A stretch of 64,000 nt of DNA from Halorubrum sp. PV6 (GCF_003990725.2 NZ_CP030064.1:1488001-1552000); one strand, 5' to 3'; shown: positions 1 to 11,200, numbered from the stretch's first letter. The notes: a model not told the origin generated them from the letters alone. Numbers and translations: made by a program.

Positions 1-182
1 TGTTCGGCGTCTTTCTGCTCGGCGAGAACGCGTTTGCGCTGTACATCTACCTCGTCGACCCGATGTTGTCCGCGTGGTTCGCCTCGGAGGCGGTCTCGCC
101 GACCGCGTGGCGCGCGATGATGGCGCTTCACGTGCTACAGACGGCGGGACTGATCTTCCTCGTGTGGATCACGTGGGACTGA
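1..182 (+). CDS. C-terminal end of a membrane protein (partial)
   Basis: An open frame runs from the window edge (first full codon at base 3) to a TGA at 180-182. It gives about 59 residues, mostly hydrophobic, with two probable membrane segments (one near FGVFLLGENAFALYIYLV and one near ALHVLQTAGLIFLVWIT), ending in the polar stretch TWD. The start and most of the protein lie outside the window, so the family cannot be named. Codon use is typical of the neighbours. It is upstream of, and on the same strand as, the TFB gene, but an AT-rich 240-base gap with its own promoter separates them. Confidence 0.6.
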   Translation, partial: FGVFLLGENAFALYIYLVDPMLSAWFASEAVSPTAWRAMMALHVLQTAGLIFLVWITWD

Positions 183-424
183 CCGCCGGGAGGTCCTCGA
201 CACGACTATTTATATACCTCTACGGAAATCGGCGCGAAAAATCGAAGCCGCTGAAAATCGCGCAGATACCCACCGAGGCTTCTCGAGTGGCTCTCACGGC
301 TATTGACGATATCATTGTTGAGAAATAACACAACATATATATACTCTCGTAACTTACTATTTGTTAACTAATCGGCGAGCCCGGCGCCAGTATTTCTGTC
401 GGGAGTTCGATCGGTGACGACACC
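183..424 (+). promoter_or_regulatory. AT-rich promoter region of the TFB gene
   Basis: This 242-base gap holds no convincing gene. It is clearly AT-richer than its surroundings. A strong TATA-like stretch, ACATATATATAC, lies at about 333-344, roughly 85 bases before the TFB start. That would give a transcript with a leader of about 50-60 bases, which is longer than usual for haloarchaea. A second AT-rich element (TTACTATTTGTTAACT) follows at about 354-369. Leaderless initiation from this second element cannot be excluded. Confidence 0.5.
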
Positions 425-1423
425 ATGAACACCATGACTGAAACACACATACGCGGCTACGACAGCGAGGCGGAGCGGGACCGATCGACCGAGACGACCA
501 GCGAACAGGAGTCGGGAGACGAACAGCGCACGGTCTGTCCCGAGTGTGAAGGCAACCTCGTGACCGACACGGAACACGGCGAGACGGTCTGTGACGACTG
601 CGGCCTCGTCGTCGAGCAGGACGGGATCGACCGCGGGCCGGAGTGGCGGGCGTTCGATTCGAGCGAGCGCGACAGCAAATCCCGCGTCGGCGCTCCGACG
701 ACGAACATGATGCACGACAAGGGGCTCTCGACGAACATCGGCTGGCAGAACAAAGACGCCTACGGGAAGTCGCTTTCAAGCCGTCAGCGCCAGCGAATGC
801 AGCGGCTGCGGACCTGGAACGAACGGTTCCGCACCCGCGACTCGAAGGAGCGCAACCTGAAACAGGCGCTCGGCGAGATCGATCGGATGGCCTCGGCGCT
901 CGGCCTCCCGGACAACGTCCGCGAGACAGCCAGCGTCATCTATCGTCGGGCACTGAGCGAGAACCTGCTTCCGGGCCGGTCCATCGAGGGCGTCGCGACG
1001 GCGGCGCTGTACGCCGCCGCCCGACAGGTCGGTAACCCCCGAAGCCTCGACGAGTTCACCGCGGTCTCGCGGGTCGACAAGATGGAACTCACCCGGACGT
1101 ACCGGTACGTGATCCGAGAGCTCAAATTAGAGATCCAGCCCGCCGACCCCGGCAGTTACGTCCCCCGATTCGTGTCGCGGCTCGACTTATCGGAGGAGAC
1201 CCAGCGCGTCGCCCACGAACTCCTCGACAGCGCGAAGGAAGCCGGGATCACGAGCGGGAAGTCTCCGGTCGGACTCGCCGCCTCTGCCGTGTACGCGGCC
1301 GCGCTGCTCTCGAACGAGAAAGTGACCCAAAGCGAGGTCAGCGACGTCGCCGACATCTCGGAAGTGACCATCCGGAACCGCTACAAGGAGCTCCTCGAAG
1401 CGAGCGAGGAGCTGACCGCCTAG
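425..1423 (+). CDS. tfb: Transcription initiation factor IIB (TFB)
   Basis: General transcription factor that binds the TBP-TATA complex and the BRE element and recruits RNA polymerase. The 332-residue protein has an acidic tail, then an N-terminal zinc ribbon at about residues 38-61 (CPEC ... CDDC), the B-finger/linker region (SRVGAPTTNMMHDKGLSTNI), and two cyclin-like repeats (about 145-235 and 240-330). The second repeat ends in the usual helix-turn-helix (VSDVADISEVTIRNRYKEL). Length and domain order are normal for the family. ATG codons at 425 and 434 are both possible. Haloarchaea carry several TFB paralogues; which one this is cannot be told from the window. It lies about 12 kb from the TBP gene. 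Confidence 0.96.
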   Translation: MNTMTETHIRGYDSEAERDRSTETTSEQESGDEQRTVCPECEGNLVTDTEHGETVCDDCGLVVEQDGIDRGPEWRAFDSSERDSKSRVGAPTTNMMHDKGLSTNIGWQNKDAYGKSLSSRQRQRMQRLRTWNERFRTRDSKERNLKQALGEIDRMASALGLPDNVRETASVIYRRALSENLLPGRSIEGVATAALYAAARQVGNPRSLDEFTAVSRVDKMELTRTYRYVIRELKLEIQPADPGSYVPRFVSRLDLSEETQRVAHELLDSAKEAGITSGKSPVGLAASAVYAAALLSNEKVTQSEVSDVADISEVTIRNRYKELLEASEELTA

Positions 1424-1514
1424 AAGACGGTCATTCGTCGGCACCGCGCCGTGACGCGACGTGTTTGTCATACAGTCACGTACGTTTTTAACCTACGCGA
1501 GTGTACACCGGGGT

Positions 1515-1694
1515 ATGGTGGATGCGTTCGTCAGACTCGTCTGTCCAGAGTGTACCAAGGAGTGGCAAGCAAATCCCGCAGACCTACAGGAACTGCGCTC
1601 GAATTTTAGCTGTCCCGACTGTCACGCGACGCGTCGCCTGACGGAGTTCATGCGGACCGAACGCGATCTTGAAGCCGTCAAACAGTTCCAGTAG
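1515..1694 (+). CDS. Small zinc-ribbon-like protein
   Basis: A 59-residue protein with two CxxC knuckles (CPEC near residues 9-12 and CPDC near 34-37), so it probably binds one zinc ion. It resembles the short, conserved haloarchaeal DUF-type zinc proteins found throughout the class. The frame stays open upstream of 1515, but the ATG at 1515 begins the typical short form and gives MVDAFVRLVCPECTKEW. It follows the TFB gene on the same strand after about 90 bases, and an AT-rich TTTTTAACC element about 30 bases upstream is a plausible promoter. Its function is unknown; a nucleic-acid or protein-binding role is inference. Confidence 0.75.
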   Translation: MVDAFVRLVCPECTKEWQANPADLQELRSNFSCPDCHATRRLTEFMRTERDLEAVKQFQ

Positions 1695-1870
1695 CGCGGC
1701 GACCGCGCGTGAGTAAGACGCGTGAGGCCGACGACCCGCTGTTTTTACCAACCGTCAGTCGACCCGCCGTCACGAACGAGCGGATTCTTCCCGATCGTTA
1801 ACGCAAAAGTAGCCGTTTCCGCCCTCAGAACCGGGAACTCGTGGTTAGCCATGGTAACGTGGCTCAGGAT

Positions 1871-1882
1871 AATAATATAAAC
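1871..1882 (+). promoter_or_regulatory. TATA box of the UPF0058 gene
   Basis: AATAATATAAAC is centred about 30 bases before the ATG at 1908, the usual spacing for a near-leaderless haloarchaeal transcript. The remaining part of the 213-base gap from 1695 holds no gene that I can support. Confidence 0.6.
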
Positions 1883-1907
1883 CTCCGGTAGCAAAGAACG
1901 GGTACTC

Positions 1908-2141
1908 ATGAAGAAGCAGGAGCTCATCCATCTTCACGGCCTCCTCGCAGAAGTACGAAAACAGTGCGAGTTCTGGAACGAAGACATTGACCTGGACGCC
2001 TACGAAGAACTCGGCGTCAAACCGACATCGATTCACAAGTCGAAAACCGACCACAAAGCCGCTGTTTTTAAACTGACTGAAGGAATCACCGAGCCGATGG
2101 ACGAGTCCGAGTCGGAGCCGCTGGCCCCGACCGCAGACTGA
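1908..2141 (+). CDS. UPF0058 family protein
   Basis: A 77-residue protein opening with MKKQELIHLHGLLAEV, the hallmark of the archaeal UPF0058 family. These small, mostly helical proteins are widely conserved in euryarchaea. Two histidines and one cysteine in the first 25 residues have led to the suggestion that members bind metal, but no activity is established as far as I know. The C-terminus is the acidic, probably disordered tail usual in halophiles. It stands alone with its own TATA box and is followed by a convergent DNA glycosylase gene. Confidence 0.85.
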   Translation: MKKQELIHLHGLLAEVRKQCEFWNEDIDLDAYEELGVKPTSIHKSKTDHKAAVFKLTEGITEPMDESESEPLAPTAD

Positions 2142-2242
2142 GAACTTCGCCGCTGTCTCCCGCTGACCGTTACTCGCCGAGTGACGACGCCGTCGACCGC
2201 GTTGCGTGTGAGAACGCGGCGTGGACGGTCGCCGCACTCACT

Positions 2243-3169
2243 CTACTCGCCGCCGGCACGGAGATAGTAGAAGACGTACGTCTGAGCGTAGCCCGCAAAC
2301 TCACCCCCAAACCGCTCGCGGATCGCGCGCGACGTCTCGGTGTAGTTCCCGCCCTCACACTCCGGGTAGTACTCCTCTATCGTCGTTCGTATCCAGGTGT
2401 CGAGCGGGACGGCTTCGAGGAACCCGAGCGAGAACAACAGCACGCAGTCCGCGACCTTCTCGCCGACGCCCACGAACCGCGTCAGCGACTCGCGCGCCTC
2501 CTCGTAGGGGAGGTCCGCCGCCTCCGCGGGGTGTGCCTCGCCGGAGGCGACCATCTCCGCGCTCCGGCGGACGTACGGCGCGCGGTACCCTAAGGAGAGG
2601 TCGCGGAGTTCCTCTTCCGTCCGTGACGCGAGTTGATCCGGTGTCGGGAACGCACGGTACTCGTTCCCGTCGAGCGTTAGGGTGTCGCCGTAGGTCTCTC
2701 GGAGGCGGCGCTGCATCCCGTGGATTCGCGCGACGCGCATCTGTGCCGAGCAAATAAACGAGATGAGACACGGGAACACCGGATCGCGCGTGAGCCGCAT
2801 CCCCTCGTAGGCGTCGTACGCCCGTTCGAGGAGCGGGAGGTCGGGGGTCGCATCGAGGATCGCATCGAGGTCGTCGTCGAGGCGGAACAGGTGCGTCAAG
2901 AGGGGTACCACGTCGTCCGACGACTGCCAGTGAAGCGTCCCGTCGTGGACGCCGCCCGTTTGTCGTACCCTGACCGGCATCCGCTCGTCGGTCACGCCGG
3001 GTATCGGGTCGACGACGGTCTCGTACCACGCGTCGCCGCCGTGAGCGTGTAGGTCCTCGTACGTCTTGCCGTCGGCGCGATTCCAGAGGTAACTTTGGCC
3101 GCTCTCGACGGTCGCCTGCAGGTCGAACGGGCCGGCCAGATCCGCGATGTCGATCGCGCCGTGTTCCAT
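2243..3169 (-). CDS. ogg: OGG1-type 8-oxoguanine DNA glycosylase/AP lyase
   Basis: Base-excision repair enzyme of the HhH-GPD superfamily, 308 residues. The N-terminal part (about 1-110) matches the OGG1/AlkA-type antiparallel beta domain. The helix-hairpin-helix is GVGEKVADCVLLFSLGF, whose lysine is the expected Schiff-base nucleophile. It is followed by VPLDTWIR, whose aspartate is the conserved catalytic acid. Lys plus Asp in these positions favours a bifunctional OGG1-like glycosylase/lyase over a monofunctional AlkA. No iron-sulfur cysteine cluster is present. ATG at 3169 gives a normal length. The gene is divergent from the SRPBCC gene, with a gap of about 110 bases. Confidence 0.88.
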   Translation of the reverse strand: MEHGAIDIADLAGPFDLQATVESGQSYLWNRADGKTYEDLHAHGGDAWYETVVDPIPGVTDERMPVRVRQTGGVHDGTLHWQSSDDVVPLLTHLFRLDDDLDAILDATPDLPLLERAYDAYEGMRLTRDPVFPCLISFICSAQMRVARIHGMQRRLRETYGDTLTLDGNEYRAFPTPDQLASRTEEELRDLSLGYRAPYVRRSAEMVASGEAHPAEAADLPYEEARESLTRFVGVGEKVADCVLLFSLGFLEAVPLDTWIRTTIEEYYPECEGGNYTETSRAIRERFGGEFAGYAQTYVFYYLRAGGE

Positions 3170-3279
3170 TACGCTTCAAGCGGGGCCGCGAGCGTATGCG
3201 GGTTTCGGTGGGGACCGACGTGGGCTCCGCAAATCGCCGTCGAAGGGGGGTTTTTGCCCCTCGCCACCGTATAAATCGT

Positions 3280-3777
3280 ATGCCAACGTATCGCCGGACG
3301 ACCCGCGTACCAGCCCCGCTCGACGAGGTGTGGGCGTTTCACTCCACGATCGACGGCCTCCGTGAACTCACGCCCGCGTGGATGAACCTGCAGATTCCGG
3401 AGGTCAGAGGGCCAGACGGAGCGGTAGATCCGGAGACCCTCGTCGAGGGGTCGCGGATCGAGATGTCGATGCGGCCGTTCGGCGTCGGCCCGCGCCAACG
3501 CTGGACTTCGGTGATCACCGAGCGCGTTCCCGACGGAGAGCGTCAGCCGGACGGCCGCGCTCAGTTCGTCGACGAGATGTCCGGCGGGCCGTTCCGGACG
3601 TGGGAACACACACACGCGTTTTACGCCGACGGCGAGGAGACGCTGCTCGTCGATACCGTCGCGTACCGACTTCCGCTCGGTCCGCTGGGCGACGCGGCGG
3701 GACCGTTCGCGAAGGTCGGCTTCGAGGGTATGTTCCGAGACCGGCACCGCCGGACCGTCGATCGGTTCGAATCGTAG
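3280..3777 (+). CDS. SRPBCC (START/Bet v 1-like) family protein
   Basis: A 165-residue protein with the SRPBCC signature: an opening strand PTYRRTTRVPAPLDEVWAF, a central basic/acidic region and a C-terminal long helix (FAKVGFEGMFRDRHRRTVDR). The fold makes a hydrophobic ligand pocket; members act as cyclases, dehydrases or lipid carriers, and the ligand here is unknown. ATG 3280 was chosen because the conserved strand starts there; the frame is open further upstream but that part is not conserved-looking. A TATAAA-like stretch at about 3270-3276 overlaps the start and the true promoter is probably near the poly-T at 3251. Confidence 0.75.
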   Translation: MPTYRRTTRVPAPLDEVWAFHSTIDGLRELTPAWMNLQIPEVRGPDGAVDPETLVEGSRIEMSMRPFGVGPRQRWTSVITERVPDGERQPDGRAQFVDEMSGGPFRTWEHTHAFYADGEETLLVDTVAYRLPLGPLGDAAGPFAKVGFEGMFRDRHRRTVDRFES

Positions 3778-3807
3778 ATCCGCCGGCGGCGCCGGGACGG
3801 TCCGCCC

Positions 3808-5382
3808 TTAGGCCGGAGAAACCGCGGCTTCCGTCTCGAAGTCGAGTTCGAACACCGCTCCGTCGTCGTTCTTGACGTTGACGTCCCAGCCGTGTGCGTC
3901 CACGATCCGTTCGACGATAGCGAGGCCGATACCCGAACTGTCGGCGGTCGAAAACCCAGGGTCGAAAAGCGAGTCGCGTACGTCGGGCTCGATCCCTGGT
4001 CCGTCGTCGGCGACGTACATTCCGGCACCGGAGTCGCCGGCTCGCGTCCCGATCTCGATGGCGACGCTGGGGCCGACGTGGTCGATAGCGTTTCTGAAGA
4101 GGTTCTCGAACACCTGTCGGAAGCGGATCGGGTCGGCACGGACGCTTCCGATGTCGTCTTCGATCGTCAGGGTCGCGTCCGGCGCGCGGATCGTCTGCCA
4201 CGCCTCTTCGGCGACGGCGACGACCGAGGTCGGTTCGGTCTCACCGATCGTCTCCCCGCGTCTGGCTAACATGAGGAGGTTGTCGATAAGCGTCTCCATC
4301 CGCGTCACCGCACGATCCATCGGCTCGTACGTCGACGGCGACACCTCGCTTTCGACCATCTCCAGGTAGCCCGAGAGCACGTTGAGCGGGTTTCTGAGAT
4401 CGTGTGAGACGACGGCGCTGAACTGCTCGAGCTGTTCCGTCCGCCGACGCAGTTCCAGTCGACGGTCGTTGCGCGCGATGGTGTAGGCGATGAGATCGGC
4501 GAACGTCCGGTAGAGGGCGACCTCCTCGTCGGTCCACACGCGCCACGCGTCGGTCTCGAAGGCCAGCACTCCGACCAGATCCCAGTCGGCGACGAGAGGC
4601 ACGTGGACGGTCGCCGGCGGCTCGGTCTCCCGCTCGCGTGCCTCGCGACTCTCGGCGGCCGACCAGGGAGACGACTCCGCCGGGGACGACGAGTGAACGA
4701 CGTTCTCGAACGTCGAGAGGCGGTCCCCGTCCGGAAACTCGGCGAGTGACCGGACGTGAGGGTCACACCCGTCGGGACACCACGCGTACGACGGGTCGAA
4801 CGCCTCCACGTCGGAGTCACGGAGGTAACAGACGATCCGGTCCAGTTCGGCGGTTTCCCCGACGTTTTCCATCGTCCAGCTGATCTTCGTGTCCACCTCG
4901 TCGGACCGCGTGCTCATTAGCGTCGAGCCGGAGTCTAACAGGACTTCACGGAGTCTGTTTGCGTCGTCCGACCCGAACCGAACCTGTTCCGGTTCTATCA
5001 CCGCGGCTAACCGATCGGCGAGGGGGTCGCTCGCAGCGTCAGGGTCCGCGACGACATCGTCGGCGTCCGCCCGGACCGCGAGCCGGAACGATTCGACCGT
5101 AACGCCTTCAAGAAGAACGATGACTGGGATGCGGTCCGGTGTTTCTGTGAGACGATCGGCGACGGCCGAATCTGCGAGCGCACTAGCCGCTGTAACGATA
5201 CCGGCGGTTCCGGCAAGGAGCCGGTCGTCCGGGTCGTCTGCGGCGGTTAGTAGCCGTTCCGGCTCTACCGGATGGAAATCGGGAATCCGAGACCCATCCC
5301 ACGCCGCGTCTACCGCACGCGACACGCGCGCTCGCGTCTCCGGGTCGGCTCCGACGTAGGTTACAGCGGAGCGCCGATGCAT
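3808..5382 (-). CDS. Histidine kinase with receiver-like, GAF and HATPase domains
   Basis: A soluble sensor histidine kinase of 524 residues with no membrane segments. Domains in order: a receiver-like fold (about 1-130), a GAF sensor (about 140-310, with VHVPLVADWDLVGVLAFETD), a HisKA dimerisation domain with the phospho-acceptor H in AVVSHDLRNPLNVLSGYLE (about 350), and a HATPase_c domain with N box (LFRNAIDHV) and G boxes (DDGPGI, SSGIGLAIV). The receiver-like part lacks the usual phospho-accepting aspartate (see findings). Its signal and partner are unknown; no response regulator lies next to it, as is common in haloarchaea. ATG 5382 was used. Confidence 0.88.
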   Translation of the reverse strand: MHRRSAVTYVGADPETRARVSRAVDAAWDGSRIPDFHPVEPERLLTAADDPDDRLLAGTAGIVTAASALADSAVADRLTETPDRIPVIVLLEGVTVESFRLAVRADADDVVADPDAASDPLADRLAAVIEPEQVRFGSDDANRLREVLLDSGSTLMSTRSDEVDTKISWTMENVGETAELDRIVCYLRDSDVEAFDPSYAWCPDGCDPHVRSLAEFPDGDRLSTFENVVHSSSPAESSPWSAAESREARERETEPPATVHVPLVADWDLVGVLAFETDAWRVWTDEEVALYRTFADLIAYTIARNDRRLELRRRTEQLEQFSAVVSHDLRNPLNVLSGYLEMVESEVSPSTYEPMDRAVTRMETLIDNLLMLARRGETIGETEPTSVVAVAEEAWQTIRAPDATLTIEDDIGSVRADPIRFRQVFENLFRNAIDHVGPSVAIEIGTRAGDSGAGMYVADDGPGIEPDVRDSLFDPGFSTADSSGIGLAIVERIVDAHGWDVNVKNDDGAVFELDFETEAAVSPA

Positions 5383-5474
5383 ACAGAATCACTTCGCTGC
5401 CGCCATTTGAAGGTTCATCCGTAAATATCGGCTTCGAGAATTTCTCTCCCCTGAGGCGCCTCCTCGTCGACCGG

Positions 5475-6362
5475 TTACGTCCCGCGTCCGGTCGCGGTGA
5501 GCGTGATTCCGCCGAGGACGACCGCCCCGCCGACGAGCGTCGCGAGCGTTGGCGCTTCCGAGAGGAACACGAACGCGAGGAGCGTCGCGCCGACCGGTTC
5601 TCCGAGTAGCGACACGGAGACGACGCTCGATTCGAGGTGGGCGAGCGCCCAGTTGACGACGGTGTGGCCCAGCAATCCCGGCCCCACGGCGAGGCCGAGG
5701 AAAAGCGCCCACTCGGTCGGCGGATAGCCCGTTAGACTGTGGCCCTCGAGTAGGACGATCGCGAGAAGCGAGAGCGTACAGATCCCATAGACGACTACCA
5801 CGTACGGAACGAGCGCGACCCGTTGGCGAATCGAGCGACCCGCGAGTACGTATCCGGCGGCCATCACGGCACCGAAGAGCGCCAGCCCGTTGCCGTATAT
5901 CGGTCTCGGGCCCACCAGCACGCCTCCGAGCAGGTCGCCGAGTGACATCGCCACCATGCCAGCGACGGCGATCGCGATCCCGACGGCCATCCGAGTCGTC
6001 ACTCGCTCGCGTAAGAGCAGCCACGCGCCGAGGGCGACGAACACCGGTTGGGCCTGGACGAGCGTCACGCTCGCTGCGACGCTCGTCCACGCGAGACTCT
6101 CGAACCACGCGGCGAAGTGCAACGCGAGCGCCACGCCGGACAGCGTCGCGAATCCGAGGTCGCGGCGCGTGATAGCTGCGAGTTGCGTCCGATACCGCCA
6201 GACTGCGATGGGCGCTAGCGGAACGGTCGTAAACAGTACGCGGTAGAACGCAGCAATCGAGCTCGGCGCCCCGCTAAGCCGGACGAGAATCGCCCCGCTA
6301 CTCACTGCGGTCACCGCGACAACGAGTCCGATGATCGGTGAGACACGGGGGGCGTCCGCCAT
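5475..6362 (-). CDS. EamA (DMT superfamily) transporter
   Basis: A 295-residue integral membrane protein with about ten predicted membrane segments in two homologous halves, as in EamA/RhaT drug/metabolite transporters. Signature pieces include the N-terminal AVSSGAILVRLSGAPSSIAAF, ERVTTRMAVGIAIAVAGMV at the end of repeat one and LGEPVGATLLAFVFLSEAPT in repeat two. Substrates vary across the family (amino acids, nucleotide sugars, metabolites) and cannot be predicted. ATG 6362 (MADAPRVSPIIG) was chosen over a longer frame because the extra 61 residues are basic and not halophile-like. Confidence 0.88.
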   Translation of the reverse strand: MADAPRVSPIIGLVVAVTAVSSGAILVRLSGAPSSIAAFYRVLFTTVPLAPIAVWRYRTQLAAITRRDLGFATLSGVALALHFAAWFESLAWTSVAASVTLVQAQPVFVALGAWLLLRERVTTRMAVGIAIAVAGMVAMSLGDLLGGVLVGPRPIYGNGLALFGAVMAAGYVLAGRSIRQRVALVPYVVVVYGICTLSLLAIVLLEGHSLTGYPPTEWALFLGLAVGPGLLGHTVVNWALAHLESSVVSVSLLGEPVGATLLAFVFLSEAPTLATLVGGAVVLGGITLTATGRGT

Positions 6363-6507
6363 TCGTTCTACTCTCTTCTCTGGGGTACTTTTCGTTAGCG
6401 GTTTCGAGAGGCGGCCGACTGAAGCGGTACAGTCGAACCGAGCGTATCGGTTCCGGGCAGTCGCCGCGTCCGACGGGACTTTGCAAGCGCGGGCCGAATA
6501 TCCGACG

Positions 6508-6813
6508 ATGTGTGCAGATACGTTCGGGGTCGGCATCCACCTCACCGAGGCAGAGTTTCAGGTCGTCGTCGGCGTTCCGTCCGACGTCGACTCGGGGTGG
6601 ACCGACCCGGAAGCATTCCAATCGCTCGTCGCAGCCGTGGTCTGGGATCACCTCGACCGCCAGCGCGTACTCGAAGCGATCAGCGACAACTTTCGGGAAG
6701 GCGAGACCGCAACGCTCGGGACGGTGACGCTCGAACCGGACGGCACCGTCGTCTCACATGACCTTACGCCGCCGAATTCCGCCGATGGAGGAGACGAGAA
6801 CCAGTCCGCGTGA
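6508..6813 (+). CDS. Hypothetical small acidic protein
   Basis: A 101-residue protein, acidic and without membrane segments, starting MCADTFGVGIHLTEAEFQ and ending in a disordered acidic tail. I do not recognise the family. A beta-alpha composition (TATLGTVTLEPDGTVV near the end) suggests a small globular domain. The ATG at 6508 is preferred to an upstream frame that overlaps the divergent EamA gene. It converges with the next gene, leaving only 12 bases between them, which argues that both reading frames are real. Confidence 0.6.
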   Translation: MCADTFGVGIHLTEAEFQVVVGVPSDVDSGWTDPEAFQSLVAAVVWDHLDRQRVLEAISDNFREGETATLGTVTLEPDGTVVSHDLTPPNSADGGDENQSA

Positions 6814-6825
6814 CCACATGTCCTG

Positions 6826-7707
6826 TCAATCGTTAGTTGGTTCGCCATCGGTTCGATCGGCCGCAAGCGTCGCTCCGACGGCCCACATGCGACCGGGGTC
6901 GTAGGCGGTCAGATCGTATCGCGTTGGGCCGACGGTTTCACCCCACGTCTCCAGGACGCCGAGCGTGGCCAGTCCCGACAGCGTCATTCCCAGCGTTCGG
7001 GGCGTCGTTTCGGGGTCGGAGAGGCCGGTATGCGCCTGTTTCGCTTGTGGATAGTTCCGCTCACAACCTTCGATAGCGGCTTGCGCTTCCCACCAGTGGC
7101 GACGAACATACCCGAACGTCGTCGGGTCGTCTCGCCGGAGGGCAGCGAGTTCGACGGCGACAGGGTGGTCTATTTGATCGACATCGGTTCGGGGGTCGAA
7201 CAGGGCTGCGACCGAAGCCGCCGTCGACTCAGTGAGCGAACACCCGACCACGACGCTCCCGCGGCAGCCGTCGAGCGTTTCGGCTAATCCGTCGACGAGC
7301 GCCTCCACCGCTTCTCGGCCGGCGCCGACCAGCAGGGGTGCGACATCGTCGATGAGTACGGTGAGTCCGAACTCGCAGTCGTCCCCGAGATGTCCGGCGA
7401 CTGCCTCGATGATCTGTTCGACATCAGCGTTCGATCCGAGGAGGGTGTACGCGAGTCGCCGATCCGGGACGACTTGCGTTGTCGCGTCGGCCCCTCGAGT
7501 CGAGTCGTTCGCTGAGATGATCGCTTCCCTGCCGGGAGAGGTTCCGACCGTGCGGCTCCATCCGCGTCGCCACTCCTCGATGTCGGTGTCAAACAAAAGC
7601 GAAATGACCCGTTCCTCGGTGACGGCATCGCGTACTCGCGGGCGTCCACGACTGGACACGCGAACCGCGAACTTGCCGCCGAACTCTGCAGGAACGGGCA
7701 TATTCAA
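6826..7707 (-). CDS. Haloarchaeal protein with RecA/KaiC-like degenerate domain
   Basis: A 293-residue soluble protein. The middle (about 95-170) reads like strand-helix units of a RecA/KaiC-type fold: LAYTLLGSNADVEQIIEAV, FGLTVLIDDVAPLLV with a Walker-B-like hydrophobic run ending in DD, and GSVVVGCSLTE. There is no Walker A loop, so ATP use is doubtful. The C-terminus (about 235-293) resembles a winged helix (LGMTLSGLATLGVLETWGE). It is similar in plan to the RecA-like DUF proteins common in haloarchaeal genomes, but the exact family is not certain. ATGs at 7707 and 7701 are both usable. It lies just past the rRNA terminator on the same strand. Confidence 0.6.
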   Translation of the reverse strand: MNMPVPAEFGGKFAVRVSSRGRPRVRDAVTEERVISLLFDTDIEEWRRGWSRTVGTSPGREAIISANDSTRGADATTQVVPDRRLAYTLLGSNADVEQIIEAVAGHLGDDCEFGLTVLIDDVAPLLVGAGREAVEALVDGLAETLDGCRGSVVVGCSLTESTAASVAALFDPRTDVDQIDHPVAVELAALRRDDPTTFGYVRRHWWEAQAAIEGCERNYPQAKQAHTGLSDPETTPRTLGMTLSGLATLGVLETWGETVGPTRYDLTAYDPGRMWAVGATLAADRTDGEPTND

Positions 7708-7838
7708 CTTTATTTCTCGAACAACCCGAATAAATGTGTGGGGGAATGTATCAGAATTGAGAGTTGCGCATGTCGGTGAGACGGTCGCGTGCGTGTGTGG
7801 GGTCGTGTGTGAGCGACGAGCGCGTCGCTCGTCACCAG

Positions 7839-7867
7839 AAAAAAATCGAGTGGGAGTATACTCCCGT
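7839..7867 (-). terminator. Terminator after the 5S rRNA gene
   Basis: Reading leftward from the 5S end there is a perfect 14-base palindrome GGGAGTATACTCCC (7852-7865) followed six bases later by seven T residues on the minus strand (seven A at 7839-7845). A second hairpin (GAGCGAC/GTCGCTC arms, 7811-7830) follows. The T-run is the expected archaeal termination signal. Confidence 0.65.
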
Positions 7868-7878
7868 ATGAATGGGCA

Positions 7879-7997
7879 GGCGGCGAACCGCGGTTCCCAG
7901 AGGATCGCTCACTCCAGTACTTCCCGGTACGCTGGTGGGCTTAACTTCCGTGTTCGGAATGGGTACGGGTGTTTCCCCACCGCTCTGGCCGCCTTTA
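7879..7997 (-). rRNA. rrf: 5S ribosomal RNA
   Basis: About 119 bases read on the minus strand, starting AAAGGCGGCCAGAGC and ending near CGGTTCGCCGCC. The terminal stem (GGCGGC with GCCGCC), the ACCCGTACCCATTCCGAACA loop and the CCAGCGTACC segment are those of archaeal 5S rRNA. It is the last gene of the rRNA operon. Ends are accurate to a few bases. No tRNA-Cys follows it within the visible spacer, unlike some haloarchaeal operons. Confidence 0.93.
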
Positions 7998-8144
7998 CGC
8001 CGACTCTCGGATTCGAACCGAGACTCTCCCGCAATCTCGCGGAGAGAGACGCCTGTGTCGGTGGTTCCGATCGAATGATCGGCCGACCGTGTATACGTGC
8101 GATCCAGTTACCGCCTGAACTCATACGAACTGTGGTGTCAGTGC
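7998..8144 (-). other. 23S-5S transcribed spacer with hairpins
   Basis: About 147 bases between the mature 23S and 5S RNAs. It contains the distal arm of the 23S processing stem (8085-8132), a perfect short hairpin (CCGATC-ATTC-GATCGG arms at about 8067-8082), a longer imperfect CTCTCC/GGAGAG hairpin (about 8025-8050) and a T-arm-like hairpin CTCGG-TTCGAAT-CCGAG (minus strand, about 8006-8022). No functional tRNA can be folded here. Confidence 0.6.
8085..8132 (-). other. 23S rRNA processing stem, 3' arm
   Basis: This stretch is the reverse complement of 11153-11200 over about 20 perfectly paired bases on the outer side (ACCGTGTATACGTGCGATCC) and about 13 on the inner side, broken by a short internal loop. 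The two arms bring the ends of 23S together for cutting by the splicing endonuclease. Confidence 0.75.
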
Positions 8145-11065
<2,921 letters not shown>

Positions 11066-11152
11066 TGTCAGTCAACTCTCCAAAAGAGAGTACTGACGGT
11101 GTCAAGTGACTAGATGTCACCCGACTGTATATGGTTCACTGACGTTCCACGA

Positions 11153-11200
11153 ACTCGTATGAGTTCAGTGGACGTCTGGATCGCACGTATACACGGTCGT
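11153..11200 (-). other. 23S rRNA processing stem, 5' arm
   Basis: Pairs with 8085-8132. In the RNA the stem is interrupted by a CAC bulge on the 5' strand, a four-pair helix CGTC/GGCG, and a bulge of about three bases plus one A-A mismatch on the 3' strand. This is close to the bulge-helix-bulge cut by archaeal splicing endonuclease. Confidence 0.72.

Noticed and set aside
8000-8086. A functional tRNA in the 23S-5S spacer
   Set aside because: Only the T-arm and part of the acceptor and D-arm can be drawn; there is no anticodon arm. It is kept only as a possible remnant.
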